Source of the DNA: AG41 sp965653495 | GTDB lineage: Bacteria > Gemmatimonadota > Gemmatimonadetes > Gemmatimonadales > GWC2-71-9 | Length of the DNA stretch: 9,181 nt | Assembly (NCBI GenBank): GCA_965653495.1 | Contig: CBFHAJ010000147.1 | Location: 1 to 9,181 of the forward strand | Direction: 5' to 3' | Shown: positions 1-5,035 of the stretch, in pieces | How positions within the stretch are numbered: the stretch's first letter is position 1 | Layout of the letters: each line of letters begins with the position of its first letter | Program-made: the position numbers and the translations under genes | Notes under the pieces: generated by a model | Told to the model about the DNA's origin: nothing | Databases searched by the model: none | The model's input: the letters and a program-made list of their open reading frames with translations, nothing else

Positions 1-709
1 GCTCGATCAGCGAGCGATCGCCGTCGGGATCGAGGGGCGCGTCGAGGCGCACGTCACCCGTGTTGAGGGCGGCGAGCGACTGCACGACCTCGAGCGACAG
101 CTTGGTCGCGTCGGAGATCTCCTCGGGCGTCGGCTCGCGCCGCAGCGTCTGCCGCAGGTACTCCGCCGTGCGCACGATGCGCGACAGGTCGGCCGTGCGG
201 TTCAACGGCACGCGCACGGTGCGCCCCTGCCGAGCCAGGGCGGCGAGGATCGCCTGCCGGATCCACCATACGGCGTAGGAGATGAACTTCACGCCCTGGT
301 CCGGGTCGAACTTGCGGGCGGCCGTGAGCAGCCCGACGTTGCCCTCGCCGATGAGATCGGTGAGCGGCAGACCCCGGTTCTGATACTTCTTCGCCACCGA
401 GATGACGAAGCGCAGGTTGCGCTTCACCAGCTCCTGCATCGACTCCTGGTCGCCGGAGCGAACCTTGCGGGCGAGCGCGATCTCCTCCTTCTGCGTCAGC
501 AGCGGAGTCTTGGACACCTCGTGGAGGTACTGGTCCAGGATGTCGCGCTCGTGCTCGTGGGTGCCGAGACCCGCGAGCAGACCCCGGCGCCGCCCGCGCT
601 TTTGGGCGGGCTTCGCCTTCGGCTGGGGCGCCGCCACGGCGGTCGCCGCCGCCCGCGGCTTGGCCCGGGCGGGCGAGGCAGTTTTCTTGCGTCGGCTCTG
701 CTTGCGCAT
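1..709 (-). CDS. Primary-type (sigma-70 family) RNA polymerase sigma factor, 3' end cut by window edge
   Basis: 236 codons are visible. Residues 1-45 are a Lys/Arg/Ala/Pro-rich basic tail with no acidic region 1.1. Residues 56-85 match region 1.2 (DILDQYLHEVSKTPLLTQKE). Residues 92-158 match region 2: RNLRFVISVAKKYQNRG for core binding, then KFDPDQGVKFISYAVWWIRQ, the signature of -10 recognition and DNA melting. Residues 159-215 are region 3. Region 4 (-35 recognition) lies outside the window. The start is ATG at 707-709: the frame is closed by an upstream TGA with no other start codon between, although no good Shine-Dalgarno is visible. The product directs core polymerase to -10/-35 promoters. 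Group 1 (RpoD/SigA) or a close group 2 paralogue cannot be settled without the C-terminus. A 6-bp inverted repeat (731-736/747-752) lies in the leader. Confidence 0.95.
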   Translation of the reverse strand, partial: MRKQSRRKKTASPARAKPRAAATAVAAPQPKAKPAQKRGRRRGLLAGLGTHEHERDILDQYLHEVSKTPLLTQKEEIALARKVRSGDQESMQELVKRNLRFVISVAKKYQNRGLPLTDLIGEGNVGLLTAARKFDPDQGVKFISYAVWWIRQAILAALARQGRTVRVPLNRTADLSRIVRTAEYLRQTLRREPTPEEISDATKLSLEVVQSLAALNTGDVRLDAPLDPDGDRSLIE

Positions 710-782
710 GGCTATTGGGGCTCGGGACTCGCCTGTGATACCGGCAACAGGCGGAAAAGTTCATTTTTGGGCATGAAATCGC

Positions 783-811
783 TTGACACCGCCAGAACGT
801 CCCGATAAGAT
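783..811 (+). promoter_or_regulatory. Sigma-70 promoter for the tRNA array
   Basis: A perfect -35 hexamer TTGACA (783-788) and a -10-like TAAGAT (806-811, four of six matches) are separated by exactly 17 bp. Predicted transcription start is about 818, some 37 nt before tRNA-Ala, on the same strand as all five tRNAs. It fires away from the sigma factor gene, which lies on the opposite strand. No equally good promoter for the sigma gene was found in this 145-bp gap. Confidence 0.7.
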
Positions 812-854
812 GCCGTGTTCCCGCCGGAACGCGTTTTGCCGGGCCCAATATACG

Positions 855-927
855 GGGGGCGTAGCTCAGTTGGGAGAGCGCGTGAATGGCATTCACGAGG
901 TCAGGGGTTCGATCCCCCTCGCCTCCA
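855..927 (+). tRNA. tRNA-Ala, anticodon GGC
   Basis: 73 nt with a full cloverleaf. The acceptor GGGGGCG pairs with CGCCTCC (one G-U), discriminator A927. D-arm GCTC/GAGC, anticodon stem CGTGA/TCACG with loop ATGGCAT (anticodon 888-890), T-arm AGGGG-TTCGATC-CCCCT. The 32-38 loop pair is A-U, which is a known conserved feature of bacterial tRNA-Ala(GGC). The CCA tail is not encoded. First gene of the array, reading GCC/GCU alanine codons. Confidence 0.97.
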
Positions 928-937
928 CTGAGACTGA

Positions 938-1064
938 CTAGACGGGCAGGCGGGTAGACGGGTAGTGGTTTCTAGGCTAGAGTTGGCAGTAGTGAAAAAC
1001 GGGAGCATCGAGACTTCGGGATGCACCCCCATCCGTCTAGCCGTCTCGACGTCTACCCGTCTAG
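938..1064. repeat. Inter-tRNA inverted repeat 1 (28-nt arms, 8-nt units)
   Basis: Left arm 938-965 and right arm 1037-1064 are inverted copies of each other, with 22 of 28 positions matching. Each arm consists of tandem degenerate 8-mers of the type TAGACGGG (CCCGTCTA on the right). The 71-nt loop has its own small hairpin, GCATC...GATGC, around 1006-1025. In a co-transcript of tRNA-Ala and tRNA-Gly it would fold into a long irregular stem between the two tRNAs. Confidence 0.85.
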
Positions 1065-1070
1065 CGTTTC

Positions 1071-1143
1071 GCGGGAATAGCTCAGTTGGTAGAGCACAAC
1101 CTTGCCAAGGTTGGGGTCGCGGGTTCGAGTCCCGTTTCCCGCT
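1071..1143 (+). tRNA. tRNA-Gly, anticodon GCC
   Basis: 73 nt. The acceptor GCGGGAA pairs fully with TTCCCGC and the discriminator is U (T1143). D-arm GCTC/GAGC, anticodon stem CAACC/GGTTG with loop TTGCCAA (anticodon 1104-1106), T-arm GCGGG-TTCGAGT-CCCGT. CCA is not encoded. It reads GGC/GGU. It follows tRNA-Ala by 143 nt of repeat-bearing spacer. Confidence 0.97.
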
Positions 1144-1150
1144 CTGCAAG

Positions 1151-1231
1151 GGCGGACTGACGGACAGGCGGACTGGCGGACAGAGGATGGCGTGAACACG
1201 ATGCGACGGTCCGACTGTCCGGCCGTCCGAC
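1151..1231. repeat. Inter-tRNA inverted repeat 2 (28-nt arms, variant 8-nt units)
   Basis: Left arm 1151-1178 and right arm 1204-1231 match as an inverted repeat at 22 of 28 positions around a 25-nt loop. The unit differs from the other two spacers: CAGGCGGA/CTGGCGGA-like 8-mers in place of TAGACGGG. Both kinds fit the looser pattern YWGRCGGR on the left arm. Right-arm units have drifted further (CNGNCGGA when complemented) yet still pair with the left. Confidence 0.8.
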
Positions 1232-1249
1232 GGTCCCACCGACAAACGA

Positions 1250-1323
1250 CGCGGGGTGGAGCAGTCTGGTAGCTCGCCGGGCTCATAACCCGGAGGTCGT
1301 GGGTTCAAATCCCACCCCCGCTA
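1250..1323 (+). tRNA. Initiator tRNA-fMet, anticodon CAT
   Basis: 74 nt, very close to the E. coli initiator in its 5' half. Initiator hallmarks are visible: an unpaired first base (C1250 opposite U72, i.e. T1322), the three G-C pairs in the anticodon stem (GGG...CCC around loop CTCATAA, anticodon 1284-1286), and an A discriminator (1323). T-arm GTGGG-TTCAAAT-CCCAC. The 1-72 mismatch here is C-U instead of the C-A of E. coli. CCA is not encoded. Confidence 0.97.
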
Positions 1324-1326
1324 CTA

Positions 1327-1420
1327 CTAGACGGGTAGACGGCCAGGCGGGTAGACGGATAGGGTCGGACCTCAAACATCACCCCTACCCGTCTACCCGT
1401 CTCAGCGTCTACCCGTCTAG
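1327..1420. repeat. Inter-tRNA inverted repeat 3 (38-nt arms, 8-nt units)
   Basis: Left arm 1327-1364 and right arm 1383-1420 match as an inverted repeat at 33 of 38 positions, with an uninterrupted 15-bp terminal run (CTAGACGGGTAGACG). The loop is 18 nt (1365-1382). Units are TAGACGGG and close variants. It is the longest and best-paired of the three. Compared with repeat 1 it is the same design with about one extra 8-nt unit per arm. It separates tRNA-fMet from tRNA-Val. Confidence 0.9.
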
Positions 1421-1426
1421 TCGTTC

Positions 1427-1500
1427 GGGCGGTTAGCTCAGTTGGTTAGAGCGCCACGTTGACATCGTGGAGGTCACTAGTTCGAGTCTAGTACCGCCCA
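1427..1500 (+). tRNA. tRNA-Val, anticodon GAC
   Basis: 74 nt. The acceptor GGGCGGT pairs with ACCGCCC, discriminator A1500. D-arm GCTC/GAGC, anticodon stem CCACG/CGTGG with loop TTGACAT (anticodon 1461-1463), T-arm ACTAG-TTCGAGT-CTAGT. CCA is not encoded. It reads GUC/GUU. Only 3 nt separate it from tRNA-Arg, so the two must be processed from a common transcript. Confidence 0.97.
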
Positions 1501-1503
1501 CTC

Positions 1504-1577
1504 GCGCCCATAGCTCAACTGGATAGAGCGCTTGACTACGGATCAAGAGGCTGGGGGTTCGAGTCCTCCTGGGCGCA
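1504..1577 (+). tRNA. tRNA-Arg, anticodon ACG
   Basis: 74 nt. The acceptor GCGCCCA pairs with TGGGCGC, discriminator A1577. D-arm GCTC/GAGC, anticodon stem CTTGA/TCAAG with loop CTACGGA (anticodon 1538-1540), T-arm GGGGG-TTCGAGT-CCTCC with one G-U. A34 would be deaminated to inosine by TadA to read CGU/CGC/CGA. CCA is not encoded. It is the last tRNA of the array and no clear intrinsic terminator follows it. Confidence 0.96.
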
Positions 1578-1713
1578 TTAGGCTTACGCGATTTCGTAGC
1601 AGGTTGTCCCCCCGTTTGTCGCGTATTGTTTTGACACACTGACAGCAGGACGCGAAGCCTCGTCTCGACCAATTGAGCGCGGCCGGCACCTCAAACGCGA
1701 TTCGTTAGGCCGC

Positions 1714-1746
1714 ATGCACACTTGCCACGCGTGGCAGAGTGTGCAT
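1714..1746. promoter_or_regulatory. 16-bp palindrome upstream of the GAF gene
   Basis: ATGCACACTTGCCACG (1714-1729) is followed at once by its complement (1730-1746) with a single extra G (1737), giving a near-perfect inverted repeat with no central spacer. It lies in the 247-bp gene-free stretch between tRNA-Arg and the GAF gene. It could be an operator for a dimeric regulator or an RNA hairpin. There is no T-run after it, so it is a poor intrinsic terminator. It also contains the first ATG of the longest reading frame, which argues against that ATG being the real start. Confidence 0.6.
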
Positions 1747-1813
1747 ATTGGCCGAGCTGAGCCGGCATGCACTACCAGCTCCAGTTGGTGTCGGCAGGTT
1801 TCGCGTCACAGTT

Positions 1814-1827
1814 GGGGATCGACGGTG
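1814..1827 (+). promoter_or_regulatory. Ribosome binding site and GTG start of the GAF gene
   Basis: GGGGA (1814-1818) lies 6 nt before GTG (1825-1827). This decides the start over an in-frame ATG at 1714, which would add 37 residues of Cys/Trp/Ser-rich, family-unlike sequence and begins inside a palindrome. Confidence 0.55.
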
Positions 1828-2343
1828 ACTCGCTCTGAGTTCCTGAATGCGTTGTCCAAAGTGCTCGACGAGGCGCTGGAAGCTGATCATGCCGACTTCG
1901 GCAATATTCAGCGCCTGGTCCCCGGTCGTAACGTGCTCGAGATCGTCGTGCAACGGGGGTTCTCCGAGTCCTTTCTGCAGTTTTTCAAGTTTGTTTCCAG
2001 CGAGGATGATAGTGCCTGCGGTCGCGCCATACGGTTGAAGCAGCGAGTCGCTATCACGGATATCCTTGAGGACCCGTGGTACGGACCGTACGTGGGAGCC
2101 GCAACAGAGGCTGGATACCGTGCTGTCCAGTCGACGCCGATCGTTGGCCCATCGGGCGAATTGCTCGGAGTGGTATCGACCCACTTCCGCTCGATACACC
2201 AATTCTCGCGAAACGCGGCGCTGGCGCTCGACGCTTGCGTTGCAAAAGCAGCCTCGATCATGCTTGAATACGATCGGGAAGGGTCTTACGGCCCGAACAC
2301 AGCCGTCGGTACCGCCACGCGGCGGGCGCCCCGTTCATCCTGA
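1825..2343 (+). CDS. Stand-alone GAF-domain protein
   Basis: 172 aa from the GTG start. Residues about 10-147 form one GAF domain, the small-molecule or chromophore-binding fold of signalling proteins: ADFGNIQRL (23-31), the central strand-helix GRAIRLKQRVAITDI (66-80), and the C-terminal core around STPIVGPSGELLGVVST (103-119). No kinase, cyclase, PAS or DNA-binding domain is attached and there is no signal peptide, so it is a cytoplasmic sensor or an orphan fragment of a sensor kinase. The last 25 residues are polar and not GAF-like. Its codon use is visibly less GC-rich at third positions than its neighbours, and it sits downstream of a tRNA cluster, both compatible with horizontal arrival. 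Ligand and output are unknown. Confidence 0.8.
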   Translation: MTRSEFLNALSKVLDEALEADHADFGNIQRLVPGRNVLEIVVQRGFSESFLQFFKFVSSEDDSACGRAIRLKQRVAITDILEDPWYGPYVGAATEAGYRAVQSTPIVGPSGELLGVVSTHFRSIHQFSRNAALALDACVAKAASIMLEYDREGSYGPNTAVGTATRRAPRSS

Positions 2344-2515
2344 CGTGGGCGAAGGGGAGTTGCGAAAAACCACCACCATAGCGCGATCGGGGATGAACAT
2401 CGGCCGGTGACCGCGTGGGGGCGGGCAGTCCCCGGATCCCCAAACCTCGTCTAACATCCCGTCAAAGCGTCCGCGAGAGCTTGGCGCAGCTGAAGGTTTA
2501 GGTCCGCGCAGCGGG

Positions 2516-2938
2516 CTACCTGACGGTGAACGTGACCGTGTCCGCGACGAGCGGGTTGAGCGGAATATGGCGCCAATCCGCCAACACGGCGATCACCCGA
2601 TGTTGGCCGGGCTTGAGTGAGTCCAGCACGAACTCGGACTGCCCCCGTCCCAGGTGAATGATGCCGGGGCTGCCGATGGGAATCGTATCGGTCATCCACG
2701 TCAAGTTGTGATCCACGAACAGATGATGATGTGCCGTGCCCGGTTGCTCGACGCTCGCGGGGACGATCCGCACTCCCGTCGCCTGGAGCTTGATGGTCAC
2801 GGGCGGTGTCACCGTGGCCCCGTTGGTGGGCGACGTGATCTTTACCGTCACCTTCCCCTTGGCCTGGGCCGCCGCGTCCAGCGGCAACAGGGCACCTACG
2901 GCTAATGCCAGCATGATCGCTCGATTGCGGGTGTTCAC
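2516..2938 (-). CDS. Exported DUF4399 protein
   Basis: 140 aa. Residues 1-25 are a Sec signal peptide (hydrophobic MLALAVGALLPL, cleavage after AAA or AAAQ). The rest matches the DUF4399 pattern: beta-rich start VTVKITSPTNGATVTPPV, His cluster GTAHHHLFVD (68-76), HLGRGQSE (95-102), LKPGQHRV (108-115), and DWRHIP (121-126) near the end. The family is periplasmic with no firmly assigned function; the conserved His residues suggest metal binding, which is inference. It starts with GTG behind a very strong ribosome site. Its gene begins 24 nt after the Spy-like gene, so the two are almost certainly one transcript. Confidence 0.85.
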   Translation of the reverse strand: MNTRNRAIMLALAVGALLPLDAAAQAKGKVTVKITSPTNGATVTPPVTIKLQATGVRIVPASVEQPGTAHHHLFVDHNLTWMTDTIPIGSPGIIHLGRGQSEFVLDSLKPGQHRVIAVLADWRHIPLNPLVADTVTFTVR

Positions 2939-2943
2939 TGGTT

Positions 2944-2952
2944 GCCTCCTCC
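2944..2952 (-). promoter_or_regulatory. Strong Shine-Dalgarno that fixes the GTG start of the DUF4399 gene
   Basis: On the minus strand GGAGGAGGC ends 5 nt before the GTG at 2938-2936. It fills most of the 24-nt gap after the Spy-like stop codon and supports independent reinitiation in a two-gene operon. Confidence 0.8.
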
Positions 2953-2962
2953 AGAAGGCCGC

Positions 2963-3508
2963 CTAGTGCGGTCGGTTGGAATTCATCATCTGACCGTGCT
3001 GTTGCATCCACGCCCGCATCGAGTCGGCCCACACTCGCATCTTGGTGCGCTGCGCTTCGGTCAAGAGCGCTCGAGCCTGAACTGCCGCCGCGAGCATCGC
3101 CCAGTGAGCTCTCCCCATCGCGCCGTGCGTCGCCTGGAAATGCGCCTTGAGCGCCGTGGTGTCCGGCATCGCGGAACTGGCCGCTTGCTCCAGCTCCTTC
3201 ACGTGGGTCCGCGCTTCGGCCATGGCAGCATCTTGAGCAGTCTTCGCGCGGTCTCGTACGGCCCCGAGTTGGGCGACTTGCTGGGACGTCAGGTCCAAGG
3301 CCTCCCTGCGGCTCAGCAGGTGCTGCGGGGCAAACAGCATCATGTGCATCATCGCGGGCGCCATTTCTTCCATCATGGAGCCGTCCATCATCATGCCTGA
3401 CATGGGACCAGGTCCCATCGGCGGATGACGCGTGCTGTCGGGCTTTGCCGGCTGCTGCGCGATGAGCGGGGCCGTGAATACCACTGCCGCCAAAATCCTG
3501 CTGATCAT
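2963..3508 (-). CDS. Spy/CpxP-like (LTxxQ motif) periplasmic protein with Met-rich N-terminus
   Basis: 181 aa. Signal peptide 1-18 (ILAAVVFTAPLIA, cleavage before QQP). Two LTxxQ motifs, LTSQQ (73-77) and LTEAQ (149-153), bracket a long helical region, the hallmark of the Spy/CpxP/ZraP group of periplasmic chaperones and metal-stress proteins. Residues 31-57 are exceptionally Met-rich (12 of 27), with runs MSGMMMDGSMMEEM and MMHMM, a composition typical of Cu(I)/Ag(I) binding or of oxidation-sensitive Met patches. The ATG at 3508 follows GAGGAGGG (3515-3522). It leads an operon with the DUF4399 gene. Role inferred: envelope-stress chaperone or metal buffer. Without homologue searches, a generic periplasmic heavy-metal-resistance annotation is equally fair. 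Confidence 0.8.
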   Translation of the reverse strand: MISRILAAVVFTAPLIAQQPAKPDSTRHPPMGPGPMSGMMMDGSMMEEMAPAMMHMMLFAPQHLLSRREALDLTSQQVAQLGAVRDRAKTAQDAAMAEARTHVKELEQAASSAMPDTTALKAHFQATHGAMGRAHWAMLAAAVQARALLTEAQRTKMRVWADSMRAWMQQHGQMMNSNRPH

Positions 3509-3537
3509 CGATCACCCTCCTCTTCTTCTCAGATACG

Positions 3538-3573
3538 ATCCCCCCGGCGGGGCTTTGGCGCCACCGGGGGGAT
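3538..3573 (-). terminator. GC-rich hairpin between the hsp20 and Spy-like genes
   Basis: ATCCCCCCGG (3538-3547) and CCGGGGGGAT (3564-3573) form a perfect 10-bp stem around a 16-nt loop. It begins 21 nt after the hsp20 stop and ends 30 nt before the Spy-like start. No U-tract follows on the minus strand, so it may be a Rho-aided terminator, an mRNA 3'-end stabiliser, or a leader hairpin of the Spy-like operon. Confidence 0.45.
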
Positions 3574-3593
3574 GCGCACGCCGTCGTGGCGGC

Positions 3594-4073
3594 TTACTTC
3601 AGCGCCTTCTGCGGCGTGACCTCCACCTTGATCAGGTGGGGCTTCGCGGCTTCGACCTTCGGCAGCGTGATCGTCAGCACGCCGTTGTCGTACGCCGCCT
3701 TGATCTTCTCGGGCTGGACCGTCGCGGGCAGCGTGAAGGTGCGCTCGAACGCGCCGTACGTGCGCTCATAGCGATGCACCTTCTCAGCCTTCTCCTCGGC
3801 CACCTGCTCCTTCGTGCCCTTGATGGTGAGCAGGTTGCCCTCCACGAAGATCTTCACCTCTTCCGGCTTTACGCCGGGCAGCTCGGCCACGAGACGGATG
3901 TAATCGGTCTCCTCGAAGATGTCGACGAGGGGCAGCCAGGCAGCTGTCGTGGTCTCGCCCACCTTCCAATCGAACGCCGGGAACGGCTCATTGAAGATCC
4001 GCCCCATCCGGCGCTCGAGCTGATACAGGAGATCGAGCATCGGGTCCCGCACTGGCTTCGCGATCCCGAACAT
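3594..4073 (-). CDS. Small heat-shock protein, Hsp20/alpha-crystallin family
   Basis: 159 aa, the normal size for a bacterial class A sHSP. An N-terminal arm (1-45) with LLYQLERRMGRIF precedes the alpha-crystallin domain (about 47-140): PLVDIFEETDYIRLVAELPG (48-67), GNLLTIKG (79-86), and the diagnostic AAYDNGVLTITLPK (126-139). A C-terminal I-x-V-type anchor (LIKVEV, 147-152) would dock neighbouring subunits in the oligomer. It is an ATP-independent cytoplasmic holdase. The start is secured by a perfect AGGAGGTGA (4080-4088) 6 nt upstream. No CIRCE element or clear heat-shock promoter was found in the 136-bp divergent gap to the next gene. Confidence 0.97.
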   Translation of the reverse strand: MFGIAKPVRDPMLDLLYQLERRMGRIFNEPFPAFDWKVGETTTAAWLPLVDIFEETDYIRLVAELPGVKPEEVKIFVEGNLLTIKGTKEQVAEEKAEKVHRYERTYGAFERTFTLPATVQPEKIKAAYDNGVLTITLPKVEAAKPHLIKVEVTPQKALK

Positions 4074-4079
4074 ATCCTT

Positions 4080-4088
4080 TCACCTCCT
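4080..4088 (-). promoter_or_regulatory. Near-perfect anti-SD-complementary ribosome site of hsp20
   Basis: AGGAGGTGA on the minus strand lies 6 nt from the ATG. It is the strongest ribosome site in the window and points to high potential expression. Confidence 0.85.
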
Positions 4089-4209
4089 CTATAGGTCCGC
4101 GGTATAGTAGCGACGGACGCATGAGAGAGCCGTGAAGGGGCCGTGAGGATTTGAAACGGCTGTCTTCAGAGTTGCAGCGGGCACCCGATCGTTCACGTAA
4201 CATCTGGGT

Positions 4210-5028
4210 GTGAGCTCCAAAGGGTCGGGGTGGGCACGCGTGATCCTGTTCAGCCTCGCGCTCTCAGGCCCGTTGCGGGCTCAAGGGACGCTGTCCGGCA
4301 CCGTGACGGCACCATTCGGGACGGCCGTCCCCAACGCCAAGGTCTCGCTCACGCGGGTTCCGGCTGGCCCCACGACGGAAACGCAGACCGATTCGAGCGG
4401 CGCTTACAAAGTGCCCGACCTCGTGCCCGGCGATTACGAGCTGTCCGTCACGGTGGACGGTTACAGCCCGACCACTGTGACTGTGACGATGGTCGCGGGC
4501 GCGAACCAAACTCAGGATGTGCACCTGCGACCGCCGCTGTCGCTGGAGGACCTCGGTTTCTCGGCGGCTCAGACGCAAGGGAGCGCCGAGGCGCAGGCGA
4601 GACTCGACAAGCGCTCACACATGTTGAAGCTGCATCAGCGGCTCGGTTTGCTCACGACGATCCCGTTGGCGGCGACGGTCATCACGGGCACCTTCGCGGG
4701 AGGACGGGCAACGCATACCACCACCCGCGATGTGCACGCCGTGCTGGGCCCGCTCACGGCCGGCCTCTATTTCACGAGCGCCTCCTTCGCCATCTTGGCG
4801 CCCAAGATCCCGGGGACACGCGTGCACGGCCCCATCCGCCTTCACAAGGCTCTGGCATGGATTCATGGCCCCGGGATGATCCTCACCCCGGTGTTGGGGG
4901 CGATGGCGTACGCGCAACGGAGTCAGGGAGAGCGGGTGCATGGCATCGCGAGTGCGCATTCGGTCGTCGCGGTGGTCACCGCCGCAGCGTACGGCGTCTC
5001 GATCCTGTCCGTGTCACTCAAGTTCTGA
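4210..5028 (+). CDS. Exported carboxypeptidase-regulatory-like domain fused to a b561-like four-helix membrane module
   Basis: 272 aa. Signal peptide about 1-25 (VILFSLALSGPLRAQ). Residues 26-108 form a carboxypeptidase regulatory-like beta sandwich: GTLSGTVTAPFGTAVPNAKV, DSSGAYKVPDLVPGDYELSV. A short linker leads to four predicted membrane helices (about 144-163, 176-198, 213-235, 250-270) carrying histidines at their ends or inside: H142, H176, H212, H219, H250. This arrangement resembles cytochrome b561-type proteins, where such His residues hold heme b, but heme binding is inference. GTG at 4210 is chosen because it includes the charged start of the signal peptide; a GTG at 4240 is an alternative. 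No clear Shine-Dalgarno. The following YceI-family gene is 7 nt away, a pairing that echoes b561/yceI neighbours in E. coli. Confidence 0.75.
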   Translation: MSSKGSGWARVILFSLALSGPLRAQGTLSGTVTAPFGTAVPNAKVSLTRVPAGPTTETQTDSSGAYKVPDLVPGDYELSVTVDGYSPTTVTVTMVAGANQTQDVHLRPPLSLEDLGFSAAQTQGSAEAQARLDKRSHMLKLHQRLGLLTTIPLAATVITGTFAGGRATHTTTRDVHAVLGPLTAGLYFTSASFAILAPKIPGTRVHGPIRLHKALAWIHGPGMILTPVLGAMAYAQRSQGERVHGIASAHSVVAVVTAAAYGVSILSVSLKF

Positions 5029-5035
5029 CTGACAG

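Noticed and set aside
54..896. 280-codon minus-strand frame over the sigma factor gene
   Set aside because: It reads the sigma gene in the wrong frame and runs into tRNA-Ala; the true frame shows all sigma regions.
901..1308. Long minus-strand reading frames over the tRNA region with repeated DGRTVGP-like peptide
   Set aside because: They run antisense through tRNA-Ala, tRNA-Gly and tRNA-fMet and through the 8-nt repeats; the peptide repetition is a by-product of the DNA repeats.
938..1420. CRISPR-like repetitive region
   Set aside because: Units are 8 nt, tandem without unique spacers, and the organisation is inverted arms around loops between tRNAs; no cas genes are present.
1631..1660. 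Perfect TTGACA at 1631-1636 as a promoter of the GAF gene
   Set aside because: No acceptable -10 hexamer lies 16-18 nt downstream (GAAGCC at 1654).
1704..2455. Integron attC-like heptamers GTTAGGC (1704-1710) and GTCTAAC (2449-2455) around the GAF gene
   Set aside because: Neither has a properly spaced partner heptamer and paired L boxes in the right orientation, and there is no integrase; seven-base matches occur by chance.
2451..3515. 354-codon open minus-strand frame
   Set aside because: It overlaps the Spy-like and DUF4399 genes in another frame, is low-complexity Arg/Gly/Asp-rich, and is a high-GC shadow.
4100..4110. TATAGT at 4103-4108 as a -10 for the plus-strand gene at 4210
   Set aside because: The position 17 bp upstream is TCACCT, not -35-like, and it overlaps the hsp20 ribosome site; insufficient support.
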